DNA of 64,000 nucleotides, from the NCBI GenBank assembly GCA_016709445.1, contig JADJMV010000013.1, positions 62,001 to 126,000 on the forward strand, given 5' to 3'. The notes below the pieces were generated by a model. The model saw nothing but the letters and a program-made list of their open reading frames with translations, made no database searches and had not been told where the DNA came from. Both the position numbers and the translations under genes were made by a program. This stretch comes from Phycisphaerales bacterium. Lineage in GTDB: Bacteria; Planctomycetota; Phycisphaerae; Phycisphaerales; UBA1924. How positions within the stretch are numbered: the stretch's first letter is position 1; the number at the start of each line of letters is the position of its first letter. This document shows, piece after piece, positions 57,285-64,000 of this stretch.

Positions 57285-58761
57285 GCGTGACGGCGGCCTC
57301 CGGCGCACCGGTCATCGGCGTGGCGGGCCGGCGATGTTTGAGGAACCCGGCGATGAGGTGCCGGGCGGAGGGGTCCAGGCAGAGTGTGACGCACGCGGCT
57401 GTCCCGCCGGCGAGCACCCCGAGAGCCGACCGGAGATAGACGCCGAGGTGCTCGACTGCGGCGGAGGTTGAAGCGAGCCAAGCCAGGGCGAAGGCCCCGA
57501 GCGTGAGGGCCGCGGGACCTACCAGGGAAATTGCTGGAACCTTGAGCTTGGCGCGGGTCAGCCCCGCGGTGACTGCGAGGGCGACCAATTCGCCGCCGGC
57601 ACCGATGGCGAGGACCACCCAGGCGGGCGAGCCGGCCTGCGCGACGAACCAGCCGACGCCCACGGCCGAGGCCCGGGCGAGGTTGCCGAGCATGGGGGCA
57701 AGGGTCAAGCTCTCGGCGACGGCGATGACCGTCGGGAAGGTCCGGAGGATCCGGAGCGCCTGGCCGAGACCGAGGAACGCGGCGAGCGCGGCGGAGAGGT
57801 CATACTTGTCGGTGAAGATCGAGGCGACGAAGTCCCGTCCGGAAAGCCCGAACAGCACGGCCATGCCGATGGCGGGGGCCGCCAGGATGCGCACTCCCGC
57901 GGCGTACTGCCGGTCGCGGGCCTCTCGGTTCGCTCGGAGAGAGGCGAGTTGGGGGACACCGAGGCCGAGGCCGACGCGCCCGAGGATCGCGGAGGGGGTC
58001 CAGGCCAGGAGGAACGCGGCCGAGTAGGCGCCGAGAAGGGTCTTGCCGTAGGTGTTAGCGATGACGATGCGTTCGCCATGCAGGACGACGAACATCAGGA
58101 TGCCGTCGCCGAGGAGCGGCATGCCGAAGGCGAGGAGCTGGCGGAAACGCTCTCGGTCGTAGGCGAGGCGGTAGGGCTTGCGGGCCGCCACATGGGAGAG
58201 GACCACCGCGAGTGCGGCGTTGGCCATCAGGAGCCAGAGCAGGGCGCGGAAATCCGGGAGCAGCTTGGCCAGGGGATAGGCGGCGAGCAGGGTGAGGATC
58301 TGGGGCGCGGCCTGCGTGGAGACAAAGGCCTTGAACCGCAGCTCACGCTGGGCGAGCCAGATCTGGTTGTGGGTCAGCCCTCGCATCGCGGGTACGAGCC
58401 CGACCATGCGGAAGGCCCAGGTGGCCTCGGGCATCTTCATGAGGGCGGCGATGGGGCCGGCGAGCATCACGAGGAGCAGGCCGCCCACGCATCCCCGGAT
58501 GATGGAGATGCCGTGGGCGATGGCGAGCCAGGACTCGCCGTCTTCGTCGTGGGCCCGGGTGAGGAACCGGCCGGCGCCGAGGTCAGAGAGCATTTCGACG
58601 AGGGAAACGCTCATGGCCAGCGCGGCGGCGATGCCGAACTGCTCGGGCAGGATGAGGCGGGCGACGAGGAAGTTGCGCACCAGGCCGCAGAGCTGGACCA
58701 CCGCCTCGCCGACCATCAGGACGGCGCCACCCTTGAGGAGTTGTCCTCTTCGCTTGCTCAC
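57271..58761 (-). CDS. Wzx-type polysaccharide flippase (MOP superfamily)
   Basis: A 496-residue flippase of the PST/Wzx type. It starts SKRRGQLLKGGAVLMVGEAV and VQLCGLVRNFLVARLILPEQ, the usual first helices, and has about twelve predicted helices in total. It would carry lipid-linked repeats to the periplasm for Wzy and the Wzz fusion encoded in the same locus. ATG 58761 overlaps the FkbM stop by 4 bp (ATGA). The C-terminal ~25 residues are polar, cytosolic. Confidence 0.88.
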   Translation of the reverse strand: MSKRRGQLLKGGAVLMVGEAVVQLCGLVRNFLVARLILPEQFGIAAALAMSVSLVEMLSDLGAGRFLTRAHDEDGESWLAIAHGISIIRGCVGGLLLVMLAGPIAALMKMPEATWAFRMVGLVPAMRGLTHNQIWLAQRELRFKAFVSTQAAPQILTLLAAYPLAKLLPDFRALLWLLMANAALAVVLSHVAARKPYRLAYDRERFRQLLAFGMPLLGDGILMFVVLHGERIVIANTYGKTLLGAYSAAFLLAWTPSAILGRVGLGLGVPQLASLRANREARDRQYAAGVRILAAPAIGMAVLFGLSGRDFVASIFTDKYDLSAALAAFLGLGQALRILRTFPTVIAVAESLTLAPMLGNLARASAVGVGWFVAQAGSPAWVVLAIGAGGELVALAVTAGLTRAKLKVPAISLVGPAALTLGAFALAWLASTSAAVEHLGVYLRSALGVLAGGTAACVTLCLDPSARHLIAGFLKHRRPATPMTGAPEAAVTHEAG

Positions 58762-59567
58762 GCTTCAGACTTGCTCGGCAGGGCCGAGTCGTGGATGAAG
58801 AGGAAGTTCTCCTTTTGGTAGTGGGCGAGGTGGTATCCCGCCCTCCCCAGTGCGCGGATCGCGCGGAGAACCTTCAGCACGGAGGTTGGGGAGTCGAACT
58901 CGACGCACAGCACGGGGATGGTTACGCCGTGGGCGGCGAACTGTTCGACGACGGGCCTCCAGGCCCCCTCGATGTCGATCTTGAGTAGGTCGACGCGGTC
59001 GTGCCCGAGCCGGCGCTTCATGGTGTCCAGGCCGAGGCATTCGGCGTTGAAGTACTCGCCGGTGCCGTTGAGGTCGAGCACCGAGTGGGAGGTCTTTCGC
59101 TTGTCGGCCGGCGCGAAGAATCGCATGGTGGTGTCGCTGGTCCAGAGCCCCCAGGTATGAAACGTGAGGCCCTTGGCGCTGGCGTCGAGGTCGAGCATGT
59201 AGTTGATGGCGCGGGGTGTGGGGTCGAAGCAGTGGACTTCGCACCCGAACCGCTCCCGGAGCGCGAGGTCGAAGGTCGCGTCGCACCCGACCCCGACGCA
59301 ATAGCAGACCCAGTCCGGCCGGACGAGGTCGACCGGGATGGTCCAGCCCCCGTAGCCGGAGCCGAGGGTCTCGAGGCGGAGGCCGAGCCGCACGGGACGC
59401 TTGACGAACCGGAGCGTGCGCCGGACCAGTTCCTTGTTGCCCCGGCGCCAGAGAAGCCAGGCGACGGCGCCGGCCCTGCGGGCTGCGGCGGCGGGCACGG
59501 GGGCCCGGTCACGTTCGAGGCGGGTCTCGTCGGCCCGGGCGATGGTGCTCTGTTCGAGTCGGGTCAT
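58758..59567 (-). CDS. FkbM-family methyltransferase
   Basis: A 269-residue FkbM-type protein. The SAM region includes WVCYCVGVGCDATFDLALR, CEVHCFDPTPRAINYML (D-P-T at the SAM ribose), and VDLLKIDIEGAWRPVVEQ (motif D-I-E-G-A), then VLCVEFDSPTS. FkbM proteins methylate a hydroxyl on sugars or polyketides; here the EPS context points to a sugar. The first ~35 residues are a basic, disordered lead with AVAWLLWRRGNKELVRRT. It is the second gene of the operon after the beta-helix protein, 38 bp away. Confidence 0.88.
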   Translation of the reverse strand: MTRLEQSTIARADETRLERDRAPVPAAAARRAGAVAWLLWRRGNKELVRRTLRFVKRPVRLGLRLETLGSGYGGWTIPVDLVRPDWVCYCVGVGCDATFDLALRERFGCEVHCFDPTPRAINYMLDLDASAKGLTFHTWGLWTSDTTMRFFAPADKRKTSHSVLDLNGTGEYFNAECLGLDTMKRRLGHDRVDLLKIDIEGAWRPVVEQFAAHGVTIPVLCVEFDSPTSVLKVLRAIRALGRAGYHLAHYQKENFLFIHDSALPSKSEA

Positions 59568-59605
59568 GGCGGCTCCTGGGCAGCTCTATCGGCTCACCGG
59601 GGAGT

Positions 59606-61750
59606 CTACTGCGGCGGAGCCCAGGGCTTCGCCCCACGATCCGGGGTTTCCGAATCGGAGTAGCCGGGTATGAATGCTCCGGAGCCCGCGATCTTGCTTG
59701 CGCCGTAGCCCTTGTACTCGAAGGCGCCGCCCGAGCTGTTGATGATCGCGATGGCGCCGACCGTGGGCTTCTCGCCGACGGGCTGGTTGTAGTTGAAGTG
59801 GCAGTGGTCGATGGTGACGCCCTCGGGGATCGGGCCGAAATAGTCGGCCGCCTGGATGCGCTCGACGATGCAGTTTCGGAAGAAGACGTTCTTGGCGGTG
59901 AATTTCTTGGAGCCGGCCATATCGTCCCGCAGGACGAACCGCTGGCCCGGGTTGCTGATGTGATAGAAGAGCACGTGGTCGTGCGGCGAGTTGAGCTGGC
60001 TGAACGGCGGGTCCGACTGGGCGTTCTGCACCGAGATATTGACGAAGGCGCAGTTGGTAAAGGTGCTGTTGGCGTGGTCGAGGAAGATGTTCTGGGTCGA
60101 GATGATCATCGAGGCATTGACGTTGTAGATGATGAGGTTGTCGAAGTACCCGAAGTACTGGAGCAGGTCGGAGTGGTGGCTCAGCACCGTGCCGTCGATG
60201 TTGTGGGCCGACGAGTCGACCACCATCAGCGAGTTCTGGAAGACGTCTCCCGAGATCTTCTCGGCGTGGCTGTTGCGGACGAGGTTACACCACACGAAGG
60301 CGTAGAGCATGTTCTCGGCGACCGAATCGGTGATGTACAGGCCGCCGTACCCGACGTTCCGGACGGGCGAGACGGAGGCCGGCGGGGTGTACGTCCAGCC
60401 CTGGCCGTAGGTCCAGCGGCAGTGGTCGTACCACTGGGCGTGCGGATCCTCCTTGTACATCTGGTACATGTCGCTGAAGTCGAGGGTCACGTTCTGGAAT
60501 CGGAGCCGCTGGGTATTGGGCCGGATGAGGTCCGTCGTGCTGCCGGCGGCGATGACCACATCGTCGCGCGAGAGGCCGCTCGCCGGGCGGATCGTGATCC
60601 ACCGGCTGTTGAGCAGCGGCTTGGCGGGCTGGTTGATGTCGTAGCGCCCGGGCTCGGTGATCACGATCTCCGCCCCGTCCATCAGGGCCATGTTGGTATT
60701 GCAGGCGTTCAGCGCCTTCTGGATCGTGCCGAAGGGCTTGGCGGCCGAACCGTCGCCGGTGGCGTCGCTGCCCCCCGACGCCACATTGAGCTTCAGGCCC
60801 GTCAGCGTGCCAGAGTTGTTCACATAGAGGAAGAGCGGGGCCAAGAGGCGTGGCGTCCCCACGTTCTTCGGATACGCAATCGCACGGACCTCGATCAACT
60901 CGTCCTCCGAGAGATCGGGGTCGTCGCCGGGGATGATCATCACATACTCGCGGACACCCGTCCGCGGATTGATCTGCATCGTGCTGATGTTGGTCCAGGG
61001 CCCGCCCTCCAACGAGACCGATACATGGTCGATCCCGTTCATGTGGAAGGCCAGGATGCCCACCGGAAAGTCGCCGGCGATCGTCTGGTAGGGCACCACG
61101 TCCCAGCGGGCAATCGCGTCGGCGTCGTATCCGGGCGCGGCATCGTCGCCGATCGGGTCGGGTGGCTGGGTGTCAGACAGGAACTCATCGCCCGCATCAA
61201 GGCGAACGATCGATTCGGTGTCTTCCGAGAGGTAGAGCCCGTTGTCGTCGAGTTCGCCCCCCGGCGCCCAGCCTCGACCGGAACGCCATTGCGTCGCGTC
61301 GTCTCCCGCCACCGTCGGCGCCCCCGCCCTCTCGCTCAGCCCCACGCTGTGCGGGGCGATGAGCGGCACATCCGCGTGGAGGGAAAGGGCGCCGCGCCCA
61401 GTGATCGGGTGGGAAACCACCGGTCGGGAGGCGCTCCCGGCCGGGATGGGCACCGGCGCCGACCCGCTGGAGTCGGGGCGCTCCGGGCGCGGGACCCGGG
61501 TGGAGATGGCCGGCCGGTGCAGGCGGAGCGTCATCGGCTGGTGCCGCGGCACGCGGAGGTAGACCACCGACCCGTCGGGGCGCGAGAGCCGGACGGTCTC
61601 GTAGTCGGATTCGTTGGCGGGTTGCGACGGGGCGGCCGCGGACTTGGGAGGATCAGCCGCCTGCGCCCCGGCCGAGAGCGGCGAAGCGCCGAGCAGGAGA
61701 CAAAGAAAGCCGCCTTGGACGCACTGGCGACACCAATTCCGAGAGGACAT
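59606..61750 (-). CDS. Secreted beta-helix (pectate-lyase-like, DUF1565-type) protein heading the operon
   Basis: A 714-residue secreted protein with signal peptide (GGFLCLLLGASPLSAGAQA), a Pro/Ser/Arg-rich linker (~20-130), and a beta-rich domain with DFPVGILAFHMNGIDHVSVS. A right-handed beta-helix follows: DGSAAKPFGTIQKALNACNT, the DUF1565-type opening. Repeated N-rich turns such as LIIYNVNASMIISTQNIFLD and STFTNCAFVNISVQN stack the coils. It could be a lyase, epimerase or hydrolase of the polysaccharide, or a structural binder; no catalytic residues are assigned. GGAG seven bases ahead of ATG 61750 supports the start. It lacks the VPLP tail. Confidence 0.82.
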   Translation of the reverse strand: MSSRNWCRQCVQGGFLCLLLGASPLSAGAQAADPPKSAAAPSQPANESDYETVRLSRPDGSVVYLRVPRHQPMTLRLHRPAISTRVPRPERPDSSGSAPVPIPAGSASRPVVSHPITGRGALSLHADVPLIAPHSVGLSERAGAPTVAGDDATQWRSGRGWAPGGELDDNGLYLSEDTESIVRLDAGDEFLSDTQPPDPIGDDAAPGYDADAIARWDVVPYQTIAGDFPVGILAFHMNGIDHVSVSLEGGPWTNISTMQINPRTGVREYVMIIPGDDPDLSEDELIEVRAIAYPKNVGTPRLLAPLFLYVNNSGTLTGLKLNVASGGSDATGDGSAAKPFGTIQKALNACNTNMALMDGAEIVITEPGRYDINQPAKPLLNSRWITIRPASGLSRDDVVIAAGSTTDLIRPNTQRLRFQNVTLDFSDMYQMYKEDPHAQWYDHCRWTYGQGWTYTPPASVSPVRNVGYGGLYITDSVAENMLYAFVWCNLVRNSHAEKISGDVFQNSLMVVDSSAHNIDGTVLSHHSDLLQYFGYFDNLIIYNVNASMIISTQNIFLDHANSTFTNCAFVNISVQNAQSDPPFSQLNSPHDHVLFYHISNPGQRFVLRDDMAGSKKFTAKNVFFRNCIVERIQAADYFGPIPEGVTIDHCHFNYNQPVGEKPTVGAIAIINSSGGAFEYKGYGASKIAGSGAFIPGYSDSETPDRGAKPWAPPQ

Positions 61751-62083
61751 GTGTCGACTCCATACAACCCCCGCCTTGGATCCGTTCAAGTATCGGAATA
61801 CCAACGAGTTGCGGTTCGCCCTTCCCTGTCTTACCGCGTGTGAGTCGACTCGCCTAATCGGCAGAAACCCGCCAACCCGGAAAGGGCCTCCCATGCCCGT
61901 TCCAAGCGGAGGGTAATCCGGACCTTTTCGCCGGGAGTTCCACAGACCGTCCGGAAATCTGACGGCACATCCCGCAATCTTTGCGCACGTACATTCCTTG
62001 GCAAAGGTCCACAAGACCCTGGTCGGAGCGACTTTACGTCGAGCGTACCAGATCCGATGGCTTGAGGGGCGAAGGAGCTCTTC
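61751..62083. other. Divergent promoter region between the EPS operon and the CAP protein
   Basis: This 333-bp stretch has no gene and drops in GC around 61785-61830 and 61920-62000. It should contain the minus-strand operon promoter and the promoter of the 62084 gene. I could not assign -35/-10 pairs with confidence. GAAGGAGCTC lies directly before ATG 62084. Confidence 0.5.
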
Positions 62084-64000
62084 ATGCGTCGGTTGCCGCG
62101 GAATAATCCGGGAAACCTCCAGCACCGTGCGGGCCGAATCCGGGCCGCCGGGGGCTGGTGCGAGTCCCTTGAAGCGCGCTGCCTGCTCTCCTCGCAATTC
62201 ACGCCGGAAGAGGTCTACCTCGCGGAGCTGATCAACCGGGCCCGATCGGATCCGGCCGCGGAGAGTCTTCGCCTGGGGTTCGACCTGACCGAGGGGCTCA
62301 GTGCTGGGCAGCTCGCGCTGTTCGGGGCTGTGGAGCCCCTGGCGCTCGACGCCTCGCTCGCGGCTGCCGCACGGGCGCACAGCTTGGACATGCGGACCAG
62401 AGGCTTCTTTGACGACATCAACCCTGACGGCCAGAACCCGACGCAGCGGGCGCAGGCCGCGGGGTATTCGGGGGTGGCTGGCGAGTCGATCGGCGCGGGG
62501 GAGCCCAATGTGGACCGGCTGTACGAGACGTGGATGGCCACGGTCGAGAATCGGATCAACATCCTGAGCCTGCTGACGACCTTCGACTCGAGCTTTCACT
62601 ATGACCAGCTGGGCCCAGGATTCGCGACGGACGTCCAGGACGACGAGTATTACACGCTGATGCTGGGTGACCCCGGCGCGGGCTCGACGGCGAGGCTGCT
62701 CGGCGTGGTGTTCGACGACGCGGACGCCGATGGCTTCTACGCGGCTGGGGAGGGGGCCGGCGGTGTGCGCGTGGACGTGGCCACGGCGGCCGACCCCGAT
62801 ACGGTGGTCTCAACCTTCACCACCGATGACGCGGGCAACTACCAGCTCGTGCTCGGGGATGGCGCGTGGATCGTGACCTTCACCGACATCGCGACCGGTG
62901 ATCTCGTTGAGCGGCAGGTGACCACCTCGGGCCAGAACGTGAAGCTCGACGCGATGCTCGGCGACTTCGCCCCGCCGGCGGACGATGGTGGTTCGGGGGG
63001 TGGTTCGGGAGGCGGCTCGGGGGGCGGTTCGGGTGACGGCGGCAGTGGTGGCGGTGGCAGCGATGGCGGCGGAGGCGGCAGCGATGGTTCCGGCGGCGGT
63101 GGCCAGACCGACGACCACGCCGACGACGGCGACTACGCCGGCGCGACCTTCATCGAGTTGGACCAGTCGGGCTCGGGGGCGGCGGCGGGGACAATCGAGG
63201 TGTCCTCGGACTCCGACCTCTTCTATCTCACGACACCGATCTCCGGCGCGATGACGGTGGTGGTGGATGCCTCGGCTGGTAGCCTGCTGGGATCAATCAT
63301 GCTCCGGAGCGATGCGGGGCTGGCGCTGGCGTTCGACTCCGCCTCGTCGGGTGAATCGAGCGTGACGCTGAGCTGGAATGTGCCGGCCGGCGCGCAGTAC
63401 TTTCTGGTGGTCTCATCCGCGGACCAGGCATCGACCGGGGTGTACGGGCTGACGATCACGATCGACGCCGGCCAGGACGGTGGCGGCTCCGGGAACGGTT
63501 CGGGAGGCGGATCGGATGGTGGTTCCGGCGGTGGTTCGGGCGGTGGCTCGGACGGCGGTGGCTCTGGCGGCGGTTCGGATGGTGGTTCGGGCGGTGGTTC
63601 GGGCGGCGGAGGCGGGGATTCGGCGCAGGACGAGGACCCACCGGTCGATGCAACGAGTGACAGCTCCGGCGCCTTCACGATCGTGCGCACCGACGACAGC
63701 GGCCGGCCGATCGTGTACCTGCAGCAGGCGGACGGATCCTGGCTCCATGTGGACCTGATGCAGGAGGCGGGCGGGCCGACGCCGGAGGGCCGCTTCTCGA
63801 CCTTCGTGGACCCGGTGAGCGGGCGATCGAGCATCGTGAGCGCGACGGCGTCGGGCCTGGCGGTCTACGAACAGGACGCGTCCGGGCACTGGCGGGTGCG
63901 CAATCTGTCGGCGGAGATGGGCGTTGCGCCTGTCGCCAGCAAGCCGGTCACCTTCACCACCCGCAAGGGGCTGGTGTACGTGGCGGGGCTGGATGAGGGC
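62084..64000 (+). CDS. Large surface protein: LEPR-XLL-like start, CAP domain, Cna/SdrD-like repeat, PPC domain (3' truncated by window)
   Basis: The frame is open to the right edge (639 residues visible). Residues 26-36, WCESLEARCLL, resemble the planctomycete LEPR-XLL N-terminal motif. A CAP (SCP/PR1) domain runs 40-190: LINRARSDPAAE, LALDASLAAAARAHSLDM, INPDGQNPTQRAQAAGYSG and AGESIGAGEPNVDRLYETWM. A SdrD/Cna-B-like module follows (LLGVVFDDADADGFYAAGEG). Then come a Gly/Ser/Asp linker (~302-345), a PPC-like beta domain (YFLVVSSADQASTGVYGLTI) and a second such linker (464-514). The C-terminal part begins a beta-propeller-like section (VDPVSGRSSIVSATASGLAV). GAAGGAG precedes ATG 62084. A surface-anchored or secreted adhesin/hydrolase is likely. 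Confidence 0.8.
   Translation, partial: MRRLPRNNPGNLQHRAGRIRAAGGWCESLEARCLLSSQFTPEEVYLAELINRARSDPAAESLRLGFDLTEGLSAGQLALFGAVEPLALDASLAAAARAHSLDMRTRGFFDDINPDGQNPTQRAQAAGYSGVAGESIGAGEPNVDRLYETWMATVENRINILSLLTTFDSSFHYDQLGPGFATDVQDDEYYTLMLGDPGAGSTARLLGVVFDDADADGFYAAGEGAGGVRVDVATAADPDTVVSTFTTDDAGNYQLVLGDGAWIVTFTDIATGDLVERQVTTSGQNVKLDAMLGDFAPPADDGGSGGGSGGGSGGGSGDGGSGGGGSDGGGGGSDGSGGGGQTDDHADDGDYAGATFIELDQSGSGAAAGTIEVSSDSDLFYLTTPISGAMTVVVDASAGSLLGSIMLRSDAGLALAFDSASSGESSVTLSWNVPAGAQYFLVVSSADQASTGVYGLTITIDAGQDGGGSGNGSGGGSDGGSGGGSGGGSDGGGSGGGSDGGSGGGSGGGGGDSAQDEDPPVDATSDSSGAFTIVRTDDSGRPIVYLQQADGSWLHVDLMQEAGGPTPEGRFSTFVDPVSGRSSIVSATASGLAVYEQDASGHWRVRNLSAEMGVAPVASKPVTFTTRKGLVYVAGLDEG

Noticed and set aside
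63000..63640. Gly/Ser/Asp repeats as a separate mobile repeat
   Set aside because: The repeats are in frame as linkers of the CAP/PPC protein and are not found elsewhere in the window.

Overview
The window is GC-rich and most consistent with a planctomycete of the class Phycisphaerae. This placement is inferred from several signs: secreted proteins ending in a VPLP/hydrophobic/RRRR sorting tail, an exosortase with an EpsI-type partner, a LEPR-XLL-like N-terminus on a large surface protein, a fibro-slime protein, and planctomycete-style intergenic palindromes and 8-bp tandem repeats. No rRNA is present, so nothing finer can be supported.

Layout. 0-16.5 kb is housekeeping and transport: the tail of a GAF-like protein, a queC-queE-queD run for preQ0 synthesis, an HtrA/DegP protease, an RND efflux pump with its adaptor, an SLC13 carrier, a YpdA-like flavoprotein, PEP carboxylase, polyphosphate kinase and a second PTPS/QueD paralogue. 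16.6-18.3 kb holds a phosphohexomutase with a frameshifted 3' end and a small conserved-looking protein. 18.8-25.1 kb is a phage-derived head cassette: portal, scaffold-like protein, SU10/DUF5309-like major capsid protein, three small virion-like proteins and a membrane/coiled-coil protein. It has no terminase, integrase, tape measure or lysis genes, and its gaps are filled with host-type repeats. 25.1-29.5 kb holds a lipoprotein, tRNA-Ile(GAT), a DUF502 membrane protein, HPF, a PTS EIIA, HPr and MurA.

29.7-34.7 kb holds a secreted fibro-slime protein, a small lipoprotein and a complete dTDP-L-rhamnose set (rfbA, rfbC-like, rfbD, rfbB). 35.0-61.8 kb is one long minus-strand exopolysaccharide/exosortase locus. 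Read in transcription order it contains a beta-helix secreted protein, FkbM methyltransferase, Wzx flippase, acetyltransferase, SAM methyltransferase, Wzy/ligase, NodZ-like fucosyltransferase, GT2, an Alg14/Alg13-type split glycosyltransferase, NDP-sugar dehydrogenase, a glycosyltransferase, a degenerate nucleotidyltransferase, exosortase, EpsI, a Wzz/BY-kinase fusion, a sugar-1-phosphate transferase, a giant TPR protein and four secreted proteins with exosortase-type tails. Many of these genes overlap by 4 bp (ATGA/GTGA). The four sorted proteins have a Cys...Gln pattern resembling thioester (TED) adhesin domains. A divergent CAP/PPC surface protein runs off the right edge.

How it fits together (inference): rhamnose and uronic/amino-sugar precursors feed an extracellular polysaccharide made by the large locus, and the exosortase/EpsI pair processes the VPLP-tailed proteins that accompany it. 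Two candidates for undescribed biology stand out: the terminase-less capsid cassette, and the thioester-like exosortase substrates encoded beside their sorting enzyme. Five single-base indels, most in C/G runs, break four otherwise intact genes. They may be sequence errors rather than biology.
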